Assembly: GCA_016218665.1 (NCBI GenBank)
Contig: JACRDI010000020.1
Span: 23,482 to 87,481, forward strand
Source: Desulfovibrio sp.
GTDB taxonomy: Bacteria > Desulfobacterota > Desulfovibrionia > Desulfovibrionales > Desulfovibrionaceae
Length of the DNA stretch: 64,000 nt
Direction: 5' to 3'
The position numbers and the translations under genes were made by a program. Within the stretch, counting starts at the first letter, position 1. Every line of letters begins with the position of its first letter. Below, one piece after another: positions 1 through 9,376 of the stretch. Under the pieces are notes generated by a model. That model had not been told where the DNA came from and ran no database searches. It was given only the letters and a program-made list of their open reading frames with translations.

Positions 1-21
1 GCCTGCGCACTCCGGATCCGA

Positions 22-41
22 GAGGCGGTTGATTCCGCCTC
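22..41. repeat. Short hairpin upstream of the GGDEF-EAL gene
   Basis: A perfect 7-bp inverted repeat (GAGGCGG / CCGCCTC) encloses a TTGATT loop. It is followed by ATTGT rather than a clear T-run, so it could be the weak terminator of a gene lying left of the window or a leader structure. The rest of the first 183 bases is relatively AT-rich towards the gene (around 105-130) and probably holds its promoter. I cannot place a promoter there with confidence. Confidence 0.35.
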
Positions 42-183
42 ATTGTCCAGATTTGTCAAACCGGCGCGGTTTGCATGTTTTTCCGTCCAGGCAGTACCCA
101 GGCTTGCGAAAATAATGTATAGAGAAACACCCGGTTGAGATAGGCACAAGAAAACCGCAGCATTGCAGCACCGTTGAGGCCAG

Positions 184-3100
184 ATGACCCTTCGCAAGGC
201 CACCATACTCTACATTTGCCTGGGCACGACGGCCCTGCTTGGCCTCATTTCCCTGGCCACGCATCTGGTCATCGACTCCACCTTCGAAGGGCTTGAGCGC
301 GACCAGGCCGTGCGCAACATCGAGCGCGCGCGCAACGCCGTGAACCAGGAGATCCGCAGCCTGGACGAGATCATGGTGGACTGGGCCGTGTGGGACGATT
401 CCGAGCGGTTCATGCGCGGTCAGGGCAAGGACTTCGTCGAGTCGAACCTCAACGACCGCACGCTGAACTCCCTGCGTCTGGCCGCCATCGTCTTTCTGGA
501 CACCAAGGGCGGAGTGAAGCTTGCCCGCGGCTTCAACCCCGTGCAGGGAGTGCCCGCCAAGCTGCCGGAAGGGCTCATGCAGCAGCTGGTCGTCGGCTCT
601 CCGCTGCTCAGGGCCCGCAACATAGAGGACCGGGTCAACGGGCTGGTGCTGTTGCCGCAGGGCCCCATGTTCGCGGCCAGCTGCCCCATCACCAAGAGCG
701 ACGGCCTGGGCCCCCCGGTCGGCACCCTGGTCATGCTCCGCCCGCTGACGCCCGACCTTGCGACGGGCATCGCCGAGCGCGTGCGCCTGCCCCTGACGCT
801 GGAGCGCGCCGACGCCCCCCTCCCGGCGGACATCGTCCCCCTGGCCAAGGGGCAGACCGGAGGCATGCTCGCCGGGCCGATCGCCGGCGACCTGTACTGC
901 GCCACGCTGGTGCTGCCGGACCTCTGGGGCTATCCGGCCCTCCGGCTCATCCTGCGCGATACGCGCGAGATTGTGACCAAGGGCGACCGCGCCATGGATC
1001 TGGCCCACGCCTGGACCATCCTGGGCACCCTGGCAAGCTTCGCCGTGCTGCTGTTCTTCCTGGAACGCCGCGTGCTGCGCCGCCTGGCCACCCTCAACGC
1101 CCAGGTGGAGGCCATCGGCGCCGACGCAGGAGACGCCGACTCCCAGGACCGCTGCCAGCTGCCCGCGCCCCTTGGCCGGGTGGACGTGCCCGGCTCGGAC
1201 GAGCTGGCCCTGCTGGCCCAGCGCATCAACGGCGCCCTTGCCGAGCTGGAGCGCTCGCGCCACAACCTTACGGAGCAGTGCCGGCTGACGCAGGAGCAGG
1301 AGAGCTATCTGCAGCAGCTGCTCGACTCCATCCAGGCCGGCGTCATCCTGGTGGACCCGGAAACGCACCTCATCCGCGAGGTGAACGCCTTTGCCGCGCA
1401 AAGCGCGGGCCGCAAGCGGGACGACATCGTGGGCAGGCTCTGCCACGGCTTCATTTGCCCCAACGCGGAGGGCAAGTGCCCGGTGACCGACCTCGGCCAG
1501 TCCGGCGACCAGGCCGTGCGCCGGCTCATCCGCGCCGACGGCTCCGAGCTTCCGGTGCTCAAGAGCGTGTCCACCATCGAGCGCAGCGGCAAGCCCCTGC
1601 TGCTGGAGACTTTCATCGACGTGGGCGAGCTGCAGCAGGCCCAGGAGGCGCTCCGGCAGTCGGAGGAGACCTACCGCGCGGTGTTCATGAACACCGGCAC
1701 GGCCACCATGCTCATCGAGGCCGACACCACCATCACCCTGGCCAACCAGGAGTTCGAGAAGCTCTCCGGCTACAGCCGCGAGGAAATCGAGGGCAAGCGC
1801 CGCTGGACGGAGTTCTTCGCCCCGCGCGACGTGGCCTGGATGCTCCAGCACCACGTGAAGCGCCGCCAGTCGCCGGAGCTGGCCCCGCGCAACTACGAGG
1901 CCCACTTCATCACCCACCGCGGGGAGGAGCGCATCGTGGTCCTCACCGTGGGCATGATTCCCGGCACGGCCATCAGCGTGGCCTCCATCGAGGACATCAC
2001 CGAGCGCAAGCAGGCCGAGGAGCAGCTGCGCCACCAGGCCTTCCACGACAGCCTCACCGGGCTGCCCAACCGCCAGCTGCTGCACGACCGCCTGGACCGC
2101 GCCATGGAGTCCGCCCGGAGGGAAGGCGAGCAAATCGCCGTATTTCTGCTGGACATGGACCGCTTCAAGGACGTGAACGACTCCCTGGGCCATTCCGCGG
2201 GCGACAGGCTGCTCAAGCTCGTGGCCGGACGACTGGAGCAGGCCGTGCGCCGCAGCGACACCGTGGCCCGCCTCGGCGGCGACGAGTTCGTGCTTGTGGT
2301 GGACGGCCCCGGCGGCCAGGACATGGCGCGCGAAGTGGCCGAACACCTGCTGGAGAGCTTCGCCCAGCCCTTTGAACTGGACGGCATGAGCCTGCACGTG
2401 CGGCTGTCGCTGGGCATCGCGCTGTTCCCCGTCCACGGCGAAACGCCCGAGGAACTTCTGAAGAACGCCGACCTGGCCATGTACCAGGCCAAGGAGGGCG
2501 GCCGGAACACTTACGCCTTCTTCACCAAGGAGTTGAACGACCAGGTGCTGCGCCGCCTGGCCGTGGAGGCCGGCCTGCGCCGCGCCCTGGCCACCGGCGG
2601 CATCGAGGTGTTCTACCAGCCCAAGGTGTCCGAGCCGGGCGGCCGCATCACCGGGGCCGAGGCCCTGGTGCGCTGGCGGCGCGAGGACGGCACCCTCGTT
2701 CCCCCGGCGGAGTTCATCTCCGTGGCCGAGGACACGGGCCTCATCATCCCCCTCTCCCGCCACGTCATCACCACGGCCGGCCGCCAGGTGATGGAATGGC
2801 GCAAGAGCGGGCACAAGGACTTCACGGTGGCCGTGAACCTCTCGCCCCGGCAGTTCCTGAACGCCGGGCTGGAGAACCGCATCCGCGCCGTGCTGGAGCA
2901 GAACGGCACCCCGCCGGAGGCCATGGAGTTCGAGATCACCGAGAACCTGCTGGTGGACAACCGGCCAGAGACCATCGCCACCCTGGCCGCCTTGAGCGAC
3001 ATGGGCTCCACCGTCGTGCTGGACGACTTCGGCAAGGAGTATTCGTCGCTCTCCTACATCAAGAAGCTGCCGGTGCAGGGCATCAAGATCGACCGCTCCT

Positions 3101-3336
3101 TCATCGACGGCCTGCCCGAAGACGAGGACGACGCCAGCATCGTGCGCTCGGTGCTCTCCCTGGCCCAGGGGCTGGAGCTGCGCGTGGTGGCCGAGGGCGT
3201 GGAAACCAGGCAGCAGCGGGACTTCCTGCTCTCCCTGGGCTGCACGGAGTTCCAGGGCTACCTTTTCAGCAGGCCCATCTCCACCCTTGACATGACGGAG
3301 CTTCTGGCGCAGGCCAACCCCTTCGCCGATCTCTAG
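184..3336 (+). CDS. CHASE4-PAS-PAS-GGDEF-EAL cyclic-di-GMP signalling protein
   Basis: This 1050-residue inner-membrane protein probably makes and/or degrades c-di-GMP in response to an extracytoplasmic signal. TM1 lies at about 6-28 and TM2 at about 273-293. They bracket a periplasmic CHASE4-like sensor with the motif MVDWAVWDD near residue 65. A linker and two PAS domains (about 375-490 and 495-615) follow, then GGDEF (about 620-780) and EAL (about 800-1045). The GGDEF signature is intact (RLGGDEF) and a product-inhibition I-site (RRSD) sits five residues before it. In the EAL domain EALVRW, VNLSPRQF, EITENLL, DDF, KIDRSFI and AEGVET are all present. The usual DFGTG loop reads DFGKE (residues 948-952), which may lower phosphodiesterase activity. 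GAGG six bases before the ATG is a modest ribosome site. The gene looks monocistronic or loosely joined to the next gene 35 bases away. Confidence 0.93.
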   Translation: MTLRKATILYICLGTTALLGLISLATHLVIDSTFEGLERDQAVRNIERARNAVNQEIRSLDEIMVDWAVWDDSERFMRGQGKDFVESNLNDRTLNSLRLAAIVFLDTKGGVKLARGFNPVQGVPAKLPEGLMQQLVVGSPLLRARNIEDRVNGLVLLPQGPMFAASCPITKSDGLGPPVGTLVMLRPLTPDLATGIAERVRLPLTLERADAPLPADIVPLAKGQTGGMLAGPIAGDLYCATLVLPDLWGYPALRLILRDTREIVTKGDRAMDLAHAWTILGTLASFAVLLFFLERRVLRRLATLNAQVEAIGADAGDADSQDRCQLPAPLGRVDVPGSDELALLAQRINGALAELERSRHNLTEQCRLTQEQESYLQQLLDSIQAGVILVDPETHLIREVNAFAAQSAGRKRDDIVGRLCHGFICPNAEGKCPVTDLGQSGDQAVRRLIRADGSELPVLKSVSTIERSGKPLLLETFIDVGELQQAQEALRQSEETYRAVFMNTGTATMLIEADTTITLANQEFEKLSGYSREEIEGKRRWTEFFAPRDVAWMLQHHVKRRQSPELAPRNYEAHFITHRGEERIVVLTVGMIPGTAISVASIEDITERKQAEEQLRHQAFHDSLTGLPNRQLLHDRLDRAMESARREGEQIAVFLLDMDRFKDVNDSLGHSAGDRLLKLVAGRLEQAVRRSDTVARLGGDEFVLVVDGPGGQDMAREVAEHLLESFAQPFELDGMSLHVRLSLGIALFPVHGETPEELLKNADLAMYQAKEGGRNTYAFFTKELNDQVLRRLAVEAGLRRALATGGIEVFYQPKVSEPGGRITGAEALVRWRREDGTLVPPAEFISVAEDTGLIIPLSRHVITTAGRQVMEWRKSGHKDFTVAVNLSPRQFLNAGLENRIRAVLEQNGTPPEAMEFEITENLLVDNRPETIATLAALSDMGSTVVLDDFGKEYSSLSYIKKLPVQGIKIDRSFIDGLPEDEDDASIVRSVLSLAQGLELRVVAEGVETRQQRDFLLSLGCTEFQGYLFSRPISTLDMTELLAQANPFADL

Positions 3337-3371
3337 CCGACCTCCAGCACCGCCCAGCACAAGGACCGCCC

Positions 3372-4580
3372 ATGCCCTTTTCCGATCGCAAGCGCCCCAT
3401 TCTCGTCACCTGCCCCAAGGGCCTGCCGCCGTTTCTCGCCCGCGAAACCGCCGCCCTGGGCCTGCCTGGCCGCGAACTGGCCGCCGGGGTGCTGTGCGAA
3501 GGCGACATGCGCGACTGCATGCGCCTGAACCTGGCCCTGCGCACCGGCCACCGCGTGCTGCTGGAGCTGGCGCGGCTCTCCGCGCCGGACCCCGCCGCCC
3601 TGGCGCGCGAGCTTTCCCGCCTGCCCTGGGAGGACATCATCCCGGCCGACGGCCACCTGACCATCGATTCCTCCGTGCAGAACGAGCACGTGCGCGACAG
3701 CCGCTTCGCCAACCAGAAGGCCAAGGACGCCATCGTGGACCGCATCAGCGCGCGAAAAGGGCGCCGGCCGGACTCCGGCCCGGACCCCGTGGGCGCGTGC
3801 CTGTTCCTGCACTGGCGCGGCGAGGCGGCCACCGTGTACATCGACACCACGGGCGCGCCGCTTTCGCGCCGGGGCTACCGCAAGATGCCCCACAAGGCCC
3901 CCCTGCAGGAGACCCTGGCCGCGGGCATCGTGCTGGCCACGGGCTACGGCCAAATGGCCGGGCAGGCAGAAAACGTGCAGCACTTCCTCTCCCCCATGTG
4001 CGGCAGCGGCACCCTGGCCATCGAGGCCGCGCTCATCGCCCTGAACCGCGCGCCGGGCCTGCTGCGGCCCGACTTCGCCTTCCGCCACCTCATCGGCTTT
4101 GACGACAAGGTCTACGCCGAGCTGCGGCGCGAGGCCCAGGCAGGAGCGAAAAAGGAGCTGCCCGGCCGCATCATCGCCAGCGACCTCGACCCCGAGGCCG
4201 TGGCCGCGGCCCGGCAGAACGCCCGCACCGCCGGGGTGGAGGCGCACATAAGCTTCGAGGTCTGCGACTTCCGCGACTCCACCGTGCCCGCAGAAGGCAC
4301 CGGCGTGTGTGTGCTGAACCCGGAGTACGGCGCGCGCCTGGGCGATTCCCCCCGGCTTGAGCCCATGTACGAGGGCATCGGCGAATTCTTCAAAAAAAGC
4401 CTGCCGGGCTGGCGGGGCTTCGTGTTCACCGGCAACCCCGCCCTTGCGGCCAAGGTGGGCCTGAAGCCCCGGCGCAAGACGCCCCTGTTCAACGCCAAGA
4501 TAGAATGCCGCCTGCTGGAGTACGAGCTGTACCAGGGCAGCCGCCGCGCCCCGAAACCGGCCTCGAACCCGCCGGAGTAA
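3372..4580 (+). CDS. THUMP-domain class I SAM-dependent RNA methyltransferase, RlmL/YpsC type
   Basis: The 402-residue product resembles the N2-guanine rRNA methyltransferase half of RlmL and the stand-alone YpsC group. It has an N-terminal ferredoxin-like/THUMP region (about 1-150), then a Rossmann methyltransferase with MCGSGTLAIEAAL as the SAM-binding motif I. The catalytic motif IV is NPEYGARLG near residue 316, where E. coli RlmL has NPPYG. The Pro-to-Glu change also occurs in some members of this family as I recall it, so I do not read it as inactivating. AAGGA precedes the ATG. The stop codon falls inside the first unit of a 13-base tandem repeat. The exact rRNA target cannot be read from sequence. 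Confidence 0.85.
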   Translation: MPFSDRKRPILVTCPKGLPPFLARETAALGLPGRELAAGVLCEGDMRDCMRLNLALRTGHRVLLELARLSAPDPAALARELSRLPWEDIIPADGHLTIDSSVQNEHVRDSRFANQKAKDAIVDRISARKGRRPDSGPDPVGACLFLHWRGEAATVYIDTTGAPLSRRGYRKMPHKAPLQETLAAGIVLATGYGQMAGQAENVQHFLSPMCGSGTLAIEAALIALNRAPGLLRPDFAFRHLIGFDDKVYAELRREAQAGAKKELPGRIIASDLDPEAVAAARQNARTAGVEAHISFEVCDFRDSTVPAEGTGVCVLNPEYGARLGDSPRLEPMYEGIGEFFKKSLPGWRGFVFTGNPALAAKVGLKPRRKTPLFNAKIECRLLEYELYQGSRRAPKPASNPPE

Positions 4581-4627
4581 CCAGCCGGAGCAACCAGCCG
4601 GAGCAACAGGGCGGAGCAACAGGGCGG
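4580..4627 (+). repeat. 13-bp tandem repeat over the methyltransferase stop codon
   Basis: About 3.7 units of a 13-base repeat (ACCAGCCGGAGCA, then the variant ACAGGGCGGAGCA) follow immediately on the stop codon. The last coding bases, GCCGGAGTAA, match the unit except that CAA reads TAA, so the stop itself is a one-base variant of the repeat. Confidence 0.85.
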
Positions 4628-4677
4628 CTTGACCAGGCCGTGGTACGGCGGCTCACCCGGTGGGACGGCCCGACCGA

Positions 4678-4706
4678 TTGACAGCCCTCGCCCGCCGGGC
4701 TAGCCT
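4678..4706 (+). promoter_or_regulatory. Putative sigma-70 promoter of the LytTR/LytS operon
   Basis: A perfect -35 TTGACA (4678-4683) is separated by 17 bases from TAGCCT (4701-4706). The predicted start lies about 40 bases upstream of the LytTR regulator ATG. The -10 is weak apart from TA at the front and T at the end, a pattern seen at other candidate promoters in this window. Confidence 0.5.
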
Positions 4707-4751
4707 CGCGCAGTCACGAACCGGACGCATACCGGAGGGGAACCCACCGCC

Positions 4752-5528
4752 ATGCATCTGCGCGCGCTCATAGTCGACGACGAGGCCCCGGCCCGCGACG
4801 AACTGCTCTACCTGCTGCAGGCCCACCCGGACGTGGAGGCCGCCCAGGCCGAAAGCGCGGGCGAAGCCCTGGCCGCCATGGCCCAGGGCAACGTGGACCT
4901 CGTGTTCCAGGACATCCAGATGCCCGGGCAGGACGGCTTCGACGTGCTGGCCGGAGCCCAAGGGCTGGAGCGCCCGCCGCTCTTCGTCTTCGTCACCGCC
5001 TTCAACGAGCACGCCATCCGCGCCTTTGAGGAAAACGCGGCGGACTACCTGCTCAAGCCCGTCTCCCCGGACCGGCTGGCCAAGAGCCTGGAGCGCATCC
5101 GCAGGCTGCTGGCCGAGCCCGCGCCCAGCGACCTGAGCAGCGCCATCCAGCGCCTGCTGGTCAGCGCCGGCCGGGCCGAGGCCAGGCCCCTTTCGCGCAT
5201 CGCCGTGGAACAGGGCGGCCGCATCGCCCTCATCCCCGCCGCCAGCGTGCTCTTCATCGAGGCCGACGAGAAACGCCTGGTGGCCGTGACCGACACCGAG
5301 CGCCTGCCCTGCCACGGCCTGCCCACCCTGGCCAAGGCGGCGGAGCGCCTCTCCGGCCTGCCCTTTTTCCAGGCCAACCGGGCCCAGCTGGTGAACATGG
5401 AGCGCGTGGCCGAGTTCGCCCCCTGGTTCGGCGGCAAGTACTGCGTCACCATGGCCGACCCCGCCCGCACCGAGGTGACCGTGAGCCGCAACCGCGTGCG
5501 CGAGTTCAAGGAAAAGCTGGGCATCTAA
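4752..5528 (+). CDS. LytTR-family response regulator, BtsR/YpdB-like
   Basis: This 258-residue regulator has a receiver domain (about 1-120) with the acidic pair DDE near the start, the phospho-acceptor Asp54 in FQDIQMPG, and a conserved Thr and Lys further on. A LytTR DNA-binding domain follows (about 155-255; FIEADEK, FFQANRAQLVN). It is 15 bases upstream of a LytS-type kinase, and the pair sits directly before cstA. In E. coli the homologous BtsSR and YpdAB systems respond to pyruvate and drive CstA-family or related transporters, so control of cstA is the likely job. GGAGGGG lies about 12 bases before the ATG. Confidence 0.93.
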   Translation: MHLRALIVDDEAPARDELLYLLQAHPDVEAAQAESAGEALAAMAQGNVDLVFQDIQMPGQDGFDVLAGAQGLERPPLFVFVTAFNEHAIRAFEENAADYLLKPVSPDRLAKSLERIRRLLAEPAPSDLSSAIQRLLVSAGRAEARPLSRIAVEQGGRIALIPAASVLFIEADEKRLVAVTDTERLPCHGLPTLAKAAERLSGLPFFQANRAQLVNMERVAEFAPWFGGKYCVTMADPARTEVTVSRNRVREFKEKLGI

Positions 5529-5543
5529 GCGGAGCGGAGCGCC

Positions 5544-7268
5544 ATGGACGATTTCTTCAACCCCCAGGTACCGGAGCTCTTCCTCAACCTTTCCCAGCGC
5601 TTCGGCCTGCTGCTGGCGGGCTGCTTCGCGGTCATGACCGTCACCGCCATCGACAAGCTGGGCCCCCGGCACGACAGGCCCGTGTGGGCCACGGCCCTGC
5701 TCACCGTCATGTTCGGGCTCTTCGGCGTGCTGGGCACGTACTCCGGCAACGTGGTGTTCCAGTCCTTCGCCAACCTGCGCGGCATGGTGGTCATCACCGC
5801 CGGGCTCTTCGGCGGGCCCGTGGTGGGCATCGGCTCCGGGCTCATCGCCGGGGGCCAGCGCTACCTCATGGACATCGGCGGCTTCTCCGCCCTGCCCTGC
5901 GGGCTGGCCACGCTCATCGAGGGCACGGTGGCGGGCCTTGTGGCCTGGCGCTACCCGGCCCGCAGCCTGGACTGGCGCCTGGCCTTCTTCCTGTGCCTGG
6001 GCGGGGAGACCCTGCACCAGTTCCTCGTGCTGGGGCTCTCGCGTCCCTTCCCCACGGCGGTGGCCGTGGTGCAGGTCATCGCCCTGCCCATGATGGTCTT
6101 CAACTCCATCGGCGCGGCCTTCCTGGTGCAGGCGCTGAACATGCAGATGAGCTACCGCCAGGCCCGGAACCGCGCCCTGGCCCGGCAGATCCTCAGCATC
6201 GCCAACCAGACCCTGGCGCACCTGCGCGCGGGCCTCACCGAGACCTCGGCCCGGGCCACGGCGGAGATCATCATGCGCGAGGCCCAGGTGCCGGCCGTGG
6301 CCGTCACCAGCGGCGAAATCATCCTGGCCCACCTGGGCGAGGGGGAGGACCACCACCTGGCAGGGGGCGAGGTGCTCACCCGGGCCACGCACAAGGTCAT
6401 CGAAACCGGCGAGGCCATGTTCCTGCGCGACAAGGCCGAGATATGCTGCCCCAACCCCGGCTGCCTGCTCACCGAGGCCATCATCGTTCCCCTGCGCAAG
6501 GGCGAGGGCATCCAGGGCTGCCTGAAGCTTTACGGCACGCGCAGGCGCCCGCTCGACGACACCCTCTTCGAGCTGGCCAAAGGCCTGGCCGGCCTCTTCG
6601 CCACCCAGCTGGAGCTGGAGAACATCGGCATCAAGAACCAGTTGCTGGCCCACGCGGAGATCCGCCGCCTGCAGGCCCAGATCAACCCGCACTTCCTGTT
6701 CAACTCGCTCAACACCATCGCCAGCTTCTGCCGCACGGCCCCGGCCCAGGCGCGGGAGCTGCTGCTCGATCTCTCGCGCTACATGCGCCGCAACCTGGAC
6801 TCCAGCCGGGGGCTCATCCGCCTGTCGGAAGAAATCGAGCAGACGAGCGCCTACCTGGCCATCGAGCAGGCCCGCTTCGGCAGCCGCATCAAGACCGAGA
6901 TCGACCTGGGCCCCCTGGCCGAGGACTGCGTCACCCCGCCGCTCATCATCCAGCCCCTGGTGGAGAACGCCGTGCGCCACGGCATTTTGCCCAAGCCCGA
7001 GGGCGGGCTGGTGAAGCTGACCGCCTGGAGGGAGGACGGGCACCTGCTGGTGGAGGTGCACGACGACGGCGTGGGCATGCCCCCGGACCAGGTGCGCGCC
7101 ATCACCGCCGCGGTGGAGCTGGAGTCGCTCTCCGAGGGCATCGGCGCGCGCAACTCCAATCAGCGGCTGGTGCAGCTCTACGGTCCGGCCTATGGCATGA
7201 TGGTCATGAGCGCGCCGGGCGAGGGCACGAGCATCACCCTGCGCATTCCCCAGCTGCTTCCCCAGTAG
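5544..7268 (+). CDS. LytS/BtsS-type sensor histidine kinase
   Basis: The 574-residue partner kinase of the preceding LytTR regulator has an N-terminal 5TM-LYT membrane sensor (about 1-190) and a GAF-like domain (about 200-355). It then has a His_kinase domain with the phospho-acceptor His383 in QINPHFLFNSL and a HATPase domain with VENAVRHG as N-box and DDGVGMP as G-box. The CxxxxxC pair ICCPNPGC in the GAF region (around residue 310) could sense redox state or metal; this is a guess. A good GGAG ribosome site lies just after the upstream stop. cstA begins 181 bases downstream. Confidence 0.93.
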   Translation: MDDFFNPQVPELFLNLSQRFGLLLAGCFAVMTVTAIDKLGPRHDRPVWATALLTVMFGLFGVLGTYSGNVVFQSFANLRGMVVITAGLFGGPVVGIGSGLIAGGQRYLMDIGGFSALPCGLATLIEGTVAGLVAWRYPARSLDWRLAFFLCLGGETLHQFLVLGLSRPFPTAVAVVQVIALPMMVFNSIGAAFLVQALNMQMSYRQARNRALARQILSIANQTLAHLRAGLTETSARATAEIIMREAQVPAVAVTSGEIILAHLGEGEDHHLAGGEVLTRATHKVIETGEAMFLRDKAEICCPNPGCLLTEAIIVPLRKGEGIQGCLKLYGTRRRPLDDTLFELAKGLAGLFATQLELENIGIKNQLLAHAEIRRLQAQINPHFLFNSLNTIASFCRTAPAQARELLLDLSRYMRRNLDSSRGLIRLSEEIEQTSAYLAIEQARFGSRIKTEIDLGPLAEDCVTPPLIIQPLVENAVRHGILPKPEGGLVKLTAWREDGHLLVEVHDDGVGMPPDQVRAITAAVELESLSEGIGARNSNQRLVQLYGPAYGMMVMSAPGEGTSITLRIPQLLPQ

Positions 7269-7449
7269 CGCCCCCGGAGCAGGGCGCATGGAGGACCAGC
7301 GGGGCGTTCCCGGCCGGCAGGACGCGCATTTCAGGCCCCGCTAGCGCCGCCTCATCCCCCGGATTCGCCTTTTCGACCATGGCCCCCTGCACAAGACACG
7401 CGTCCAGTGGCACAGAGCAGTCATCACCCCTACAGGTAAGGAGGACAGA

Positions 7450-9261
7450 ATGAACGCCTTGACCCTGGTCTTTGTCTCCCTATGCGTCTTCGCCATAGGC
7501 TACCGGCTTTACGGCCTGTTCATCGCCAACAAGGTGCTGGAGCTGAAGGCCGAGCGCGTGACCCCGGCCGTGAAAATGGCCGACGGCCGCGACTACGTGA
7601 AGACGAACAAGTTCGTGCTGTTCGGCCACCACTTCGCGGCCATCGCCGCGGCGGGCCCGCTTTTGGGACCGGTGCTCGCGGCGCAGTTCGGCTACCTGCC
7701 CGGCGCGCTGTGGATCATCGTGGGCTGCGTGCTGGCCGGCGCCGTGCACGACATGGTGGTCCTCTTCGCCTCCGTGCGGCACAAGGGCCGCAGCCTGGGC
7801 AAGATCGCCGAGAGCGAGATCGGCAAGACCGTGGGCCACGTGGCCTCCTGGGCGGTGCTGTTCATCCTCATCCTGACCCTGGCCGGGCTTTCCATCGCCG
7901 TGGTCAACGCCATGGCCGAGAGCGCCTGGGGCACCTTCACCGTGTTCGCCACCATCCCCATCGCCCTGCTCATGGGCGTGTACCTGCACGTGTGGCGCGA
8001 GGGCGACGTGAAGGGCGCCAGCATCATCGGCGTGGTGCTGCTGTTCCTGGCGGTCATCGCCGGTCCCTACGTGGTGGCCGACCCCACCCTGGGCCCCCTG
8101 TTCAACATGAGCAAGAAGACCATCGCCCTCACCATCCCGGTGTACGGCTTCGTGGCCTCGGTGCTGCCGGTGTGGCTGCTCCTGTGCCCGCGCGACTACC
8201 TGTCCACCTACCTCAAGATCGGCACCATCGTCATGCTGGCCGCGGGCATCATCTTCGTGCAGCCCACGCTGCTCATGGAGCCCATCACCAAGTTCGTGGC
8301 CGGCGGCGGCCCGGTCATTCCCGGCCCTGTGTTCCCCTTCATCTTCATCACCATCGCCTGCGGCGCCCTGTCCGGCTTCCACGCCATCATCGGCACCGGC
8401 ACCACGCCCAAGATGATCGGCAACGAGCGCGACGTGCTCTTCGTGGGCTTCGGCGCCATGCTGGTGGAAGGCTTCGTGGCCATCATGGCCCTCATCGCCG
8501 CTTGCACCCTGGTGCCGGCCGACTACTTCGCCATCAACTCCGCCCCGGCGGTGTTCGCCAAGCTCGGCATGGACGTGGTGGACCTGCCCGCCCTGTCCGC
8601 AGCGGTGCAGGAGAACATCCAGGGCCGTCCCGGCGGCGCGGTGAGCCTCGCCGTGGGCATGGCCCACATCTTCGCCAAGGTGCCCTTCATGCAGCACCTG
8701 ATGAGTTACTGGTACCACTTCGCCATCATGTTCGAGGCCGTGTTCATCTTGACCGCCGTCGACACCGGCACCCGCGTGGGCCGCTTCTTCCTGCAGGAAA
8801 TGATCGGCACCGTCATTCCGAAGTTCGACGACAAGCGCTGGTGGCCCGGCGTCATCATCACCAGCGCCATCTTCACCGCCAGCTGGGGCTACCTTGTCTA
8901 CACCGGCGACATCAGCACCATCTGGCCGCTCTTCGGCATGAGCAACCAGCTGCTGGCCTCCTGCGCGCTGATCATCGGCACCACCATGATCATCCGCATG
9001 AACAAGGCCAAGTACGCCTGGATCACCGCGGTGCCCGGCATCTCCATGGCCTTCATCACCATGTATGCCGGCTACCTGAACATCTTCAACAACTACCTGC
9101 CGGGCGGCAAGTACCTGCTGGCCGGCCTGGGCGGCCTGGTCATGGTGCTCATGGTCATCGTGTTCATCGGGGCCATACGCCGCTGGATGGAGCTTCTCTC
9201 CATCAAGACGACCCAGAAGGACGAGTACGGCGAGACCGTGGTCGCCCTGGCCGAGGAATAA
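7450..9261 (+). CDS. cstA: CstA-family carbon starvation / pyruvate (peptide) transporter
   Basis: The 603-residue polytopic membrane protein matches the CstA family along its length. It starts with a first helix typical of the family (MNALTLVFVSLCVFAIGYR). The segment KTNKFVLFGHHFAAIAAAGP and the central GFHAIIGTGTTPKM stretch are also family hallmarks. E. coli CstA and BtsT import pyruvate, and CstA has also been linked to peptides. The perfect ribosome site TAAGGAGG precedes the ATG. The gene follows a LytS/LytTR pair and ends in a strong terminator. In a pyruvate- and lactate-oxidising anaerobe, pyruvate uptake or overflow recovery fits this context. Confidence 0.95.
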   Translation: MNALTLVFVSLCVFAIGYRLYGLFIANKVLELKAERVTPAVKMADGRDYVKTNKFVLFGHHFAAIAAAGPLLGPVLAAQFGYLPGALWIIVGCVLAGAVHDMVVLFASVRHKGRSLGKIAESEIGKTVGHVASWAVLFILILTLAGLSIAVVNAMAESAWGTFTVFATIPIALLMGVYLHVWREGDVKGASIIGVVLLFLAVIAGPYVVADPTLGPLFNMSKKTIALTIPVYGFVASVLPVWLLLCPRDYLSTYLKIGTIVMLAAGIIFVQPTLLMEPITKFVAGGGPVIPGPVFPFIFITIACGALSGFHAIIGTGTTPKMIGNERDVLFVGFGAMLVEGFVAIMALIAACTLVPADYFAINSAPAVFAKLGMDVVDLPALSAAVQENIQGRPGGAVSLAVGMAHIFAKVPFMQHLMSYWYHFAIMFEAVFILTAVDTGTRVGRFFLQEMIGTVIPKFDDKRWWPGVIITSAIFTASWGYLVYTGDISTIWPLFGMSNQLLASCALIIGTTMIIRMNKAKYAWITAVPGISMAFITMYAGYLNIFNNYLPGGKYLLAGLGGLVMVLMVIVFIGAIRRWMELLSIKTTQKDEYGETVVALAEE

Positions 9262-9283
9262 GCTCTCCGGCCCGCCCAACCGC

Positions 9284-9317
9284 AAGGCCCCCGGATGCGT
9301 CCGGGGGCCTTTTTTTG
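9284..9317 (+). terminator. Intrinsic terminator of cstA
   Basis: A perfect 12-bp stem (AAGGCCCCCGGA / TCCGGGGGCCTT) with a TGCG loop is followed by a run of T. It begins 22 bases after the cstA stop codon and separates cstA from the next small gene. Confidence 0.93.
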
Positions 9318-9376
9318 CGCGCATCCCTTTGACCCCAGGCGGGCAAACGGGTAATGAAGCGCAACGGAGGAACGCC

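Noticed and set aside
40..3360. A 1106-codon minus-strand open frame over the GGDEF-EAL gene, and comparable long antisense frames such as 4653-7289, 33644-36793 and 41362-43734.
   Set aside because: They mirror high-GC codon bias of clearly recognisable genes on the other strand, are His/Gly/Leu/Gln-rich, and contain no domains.
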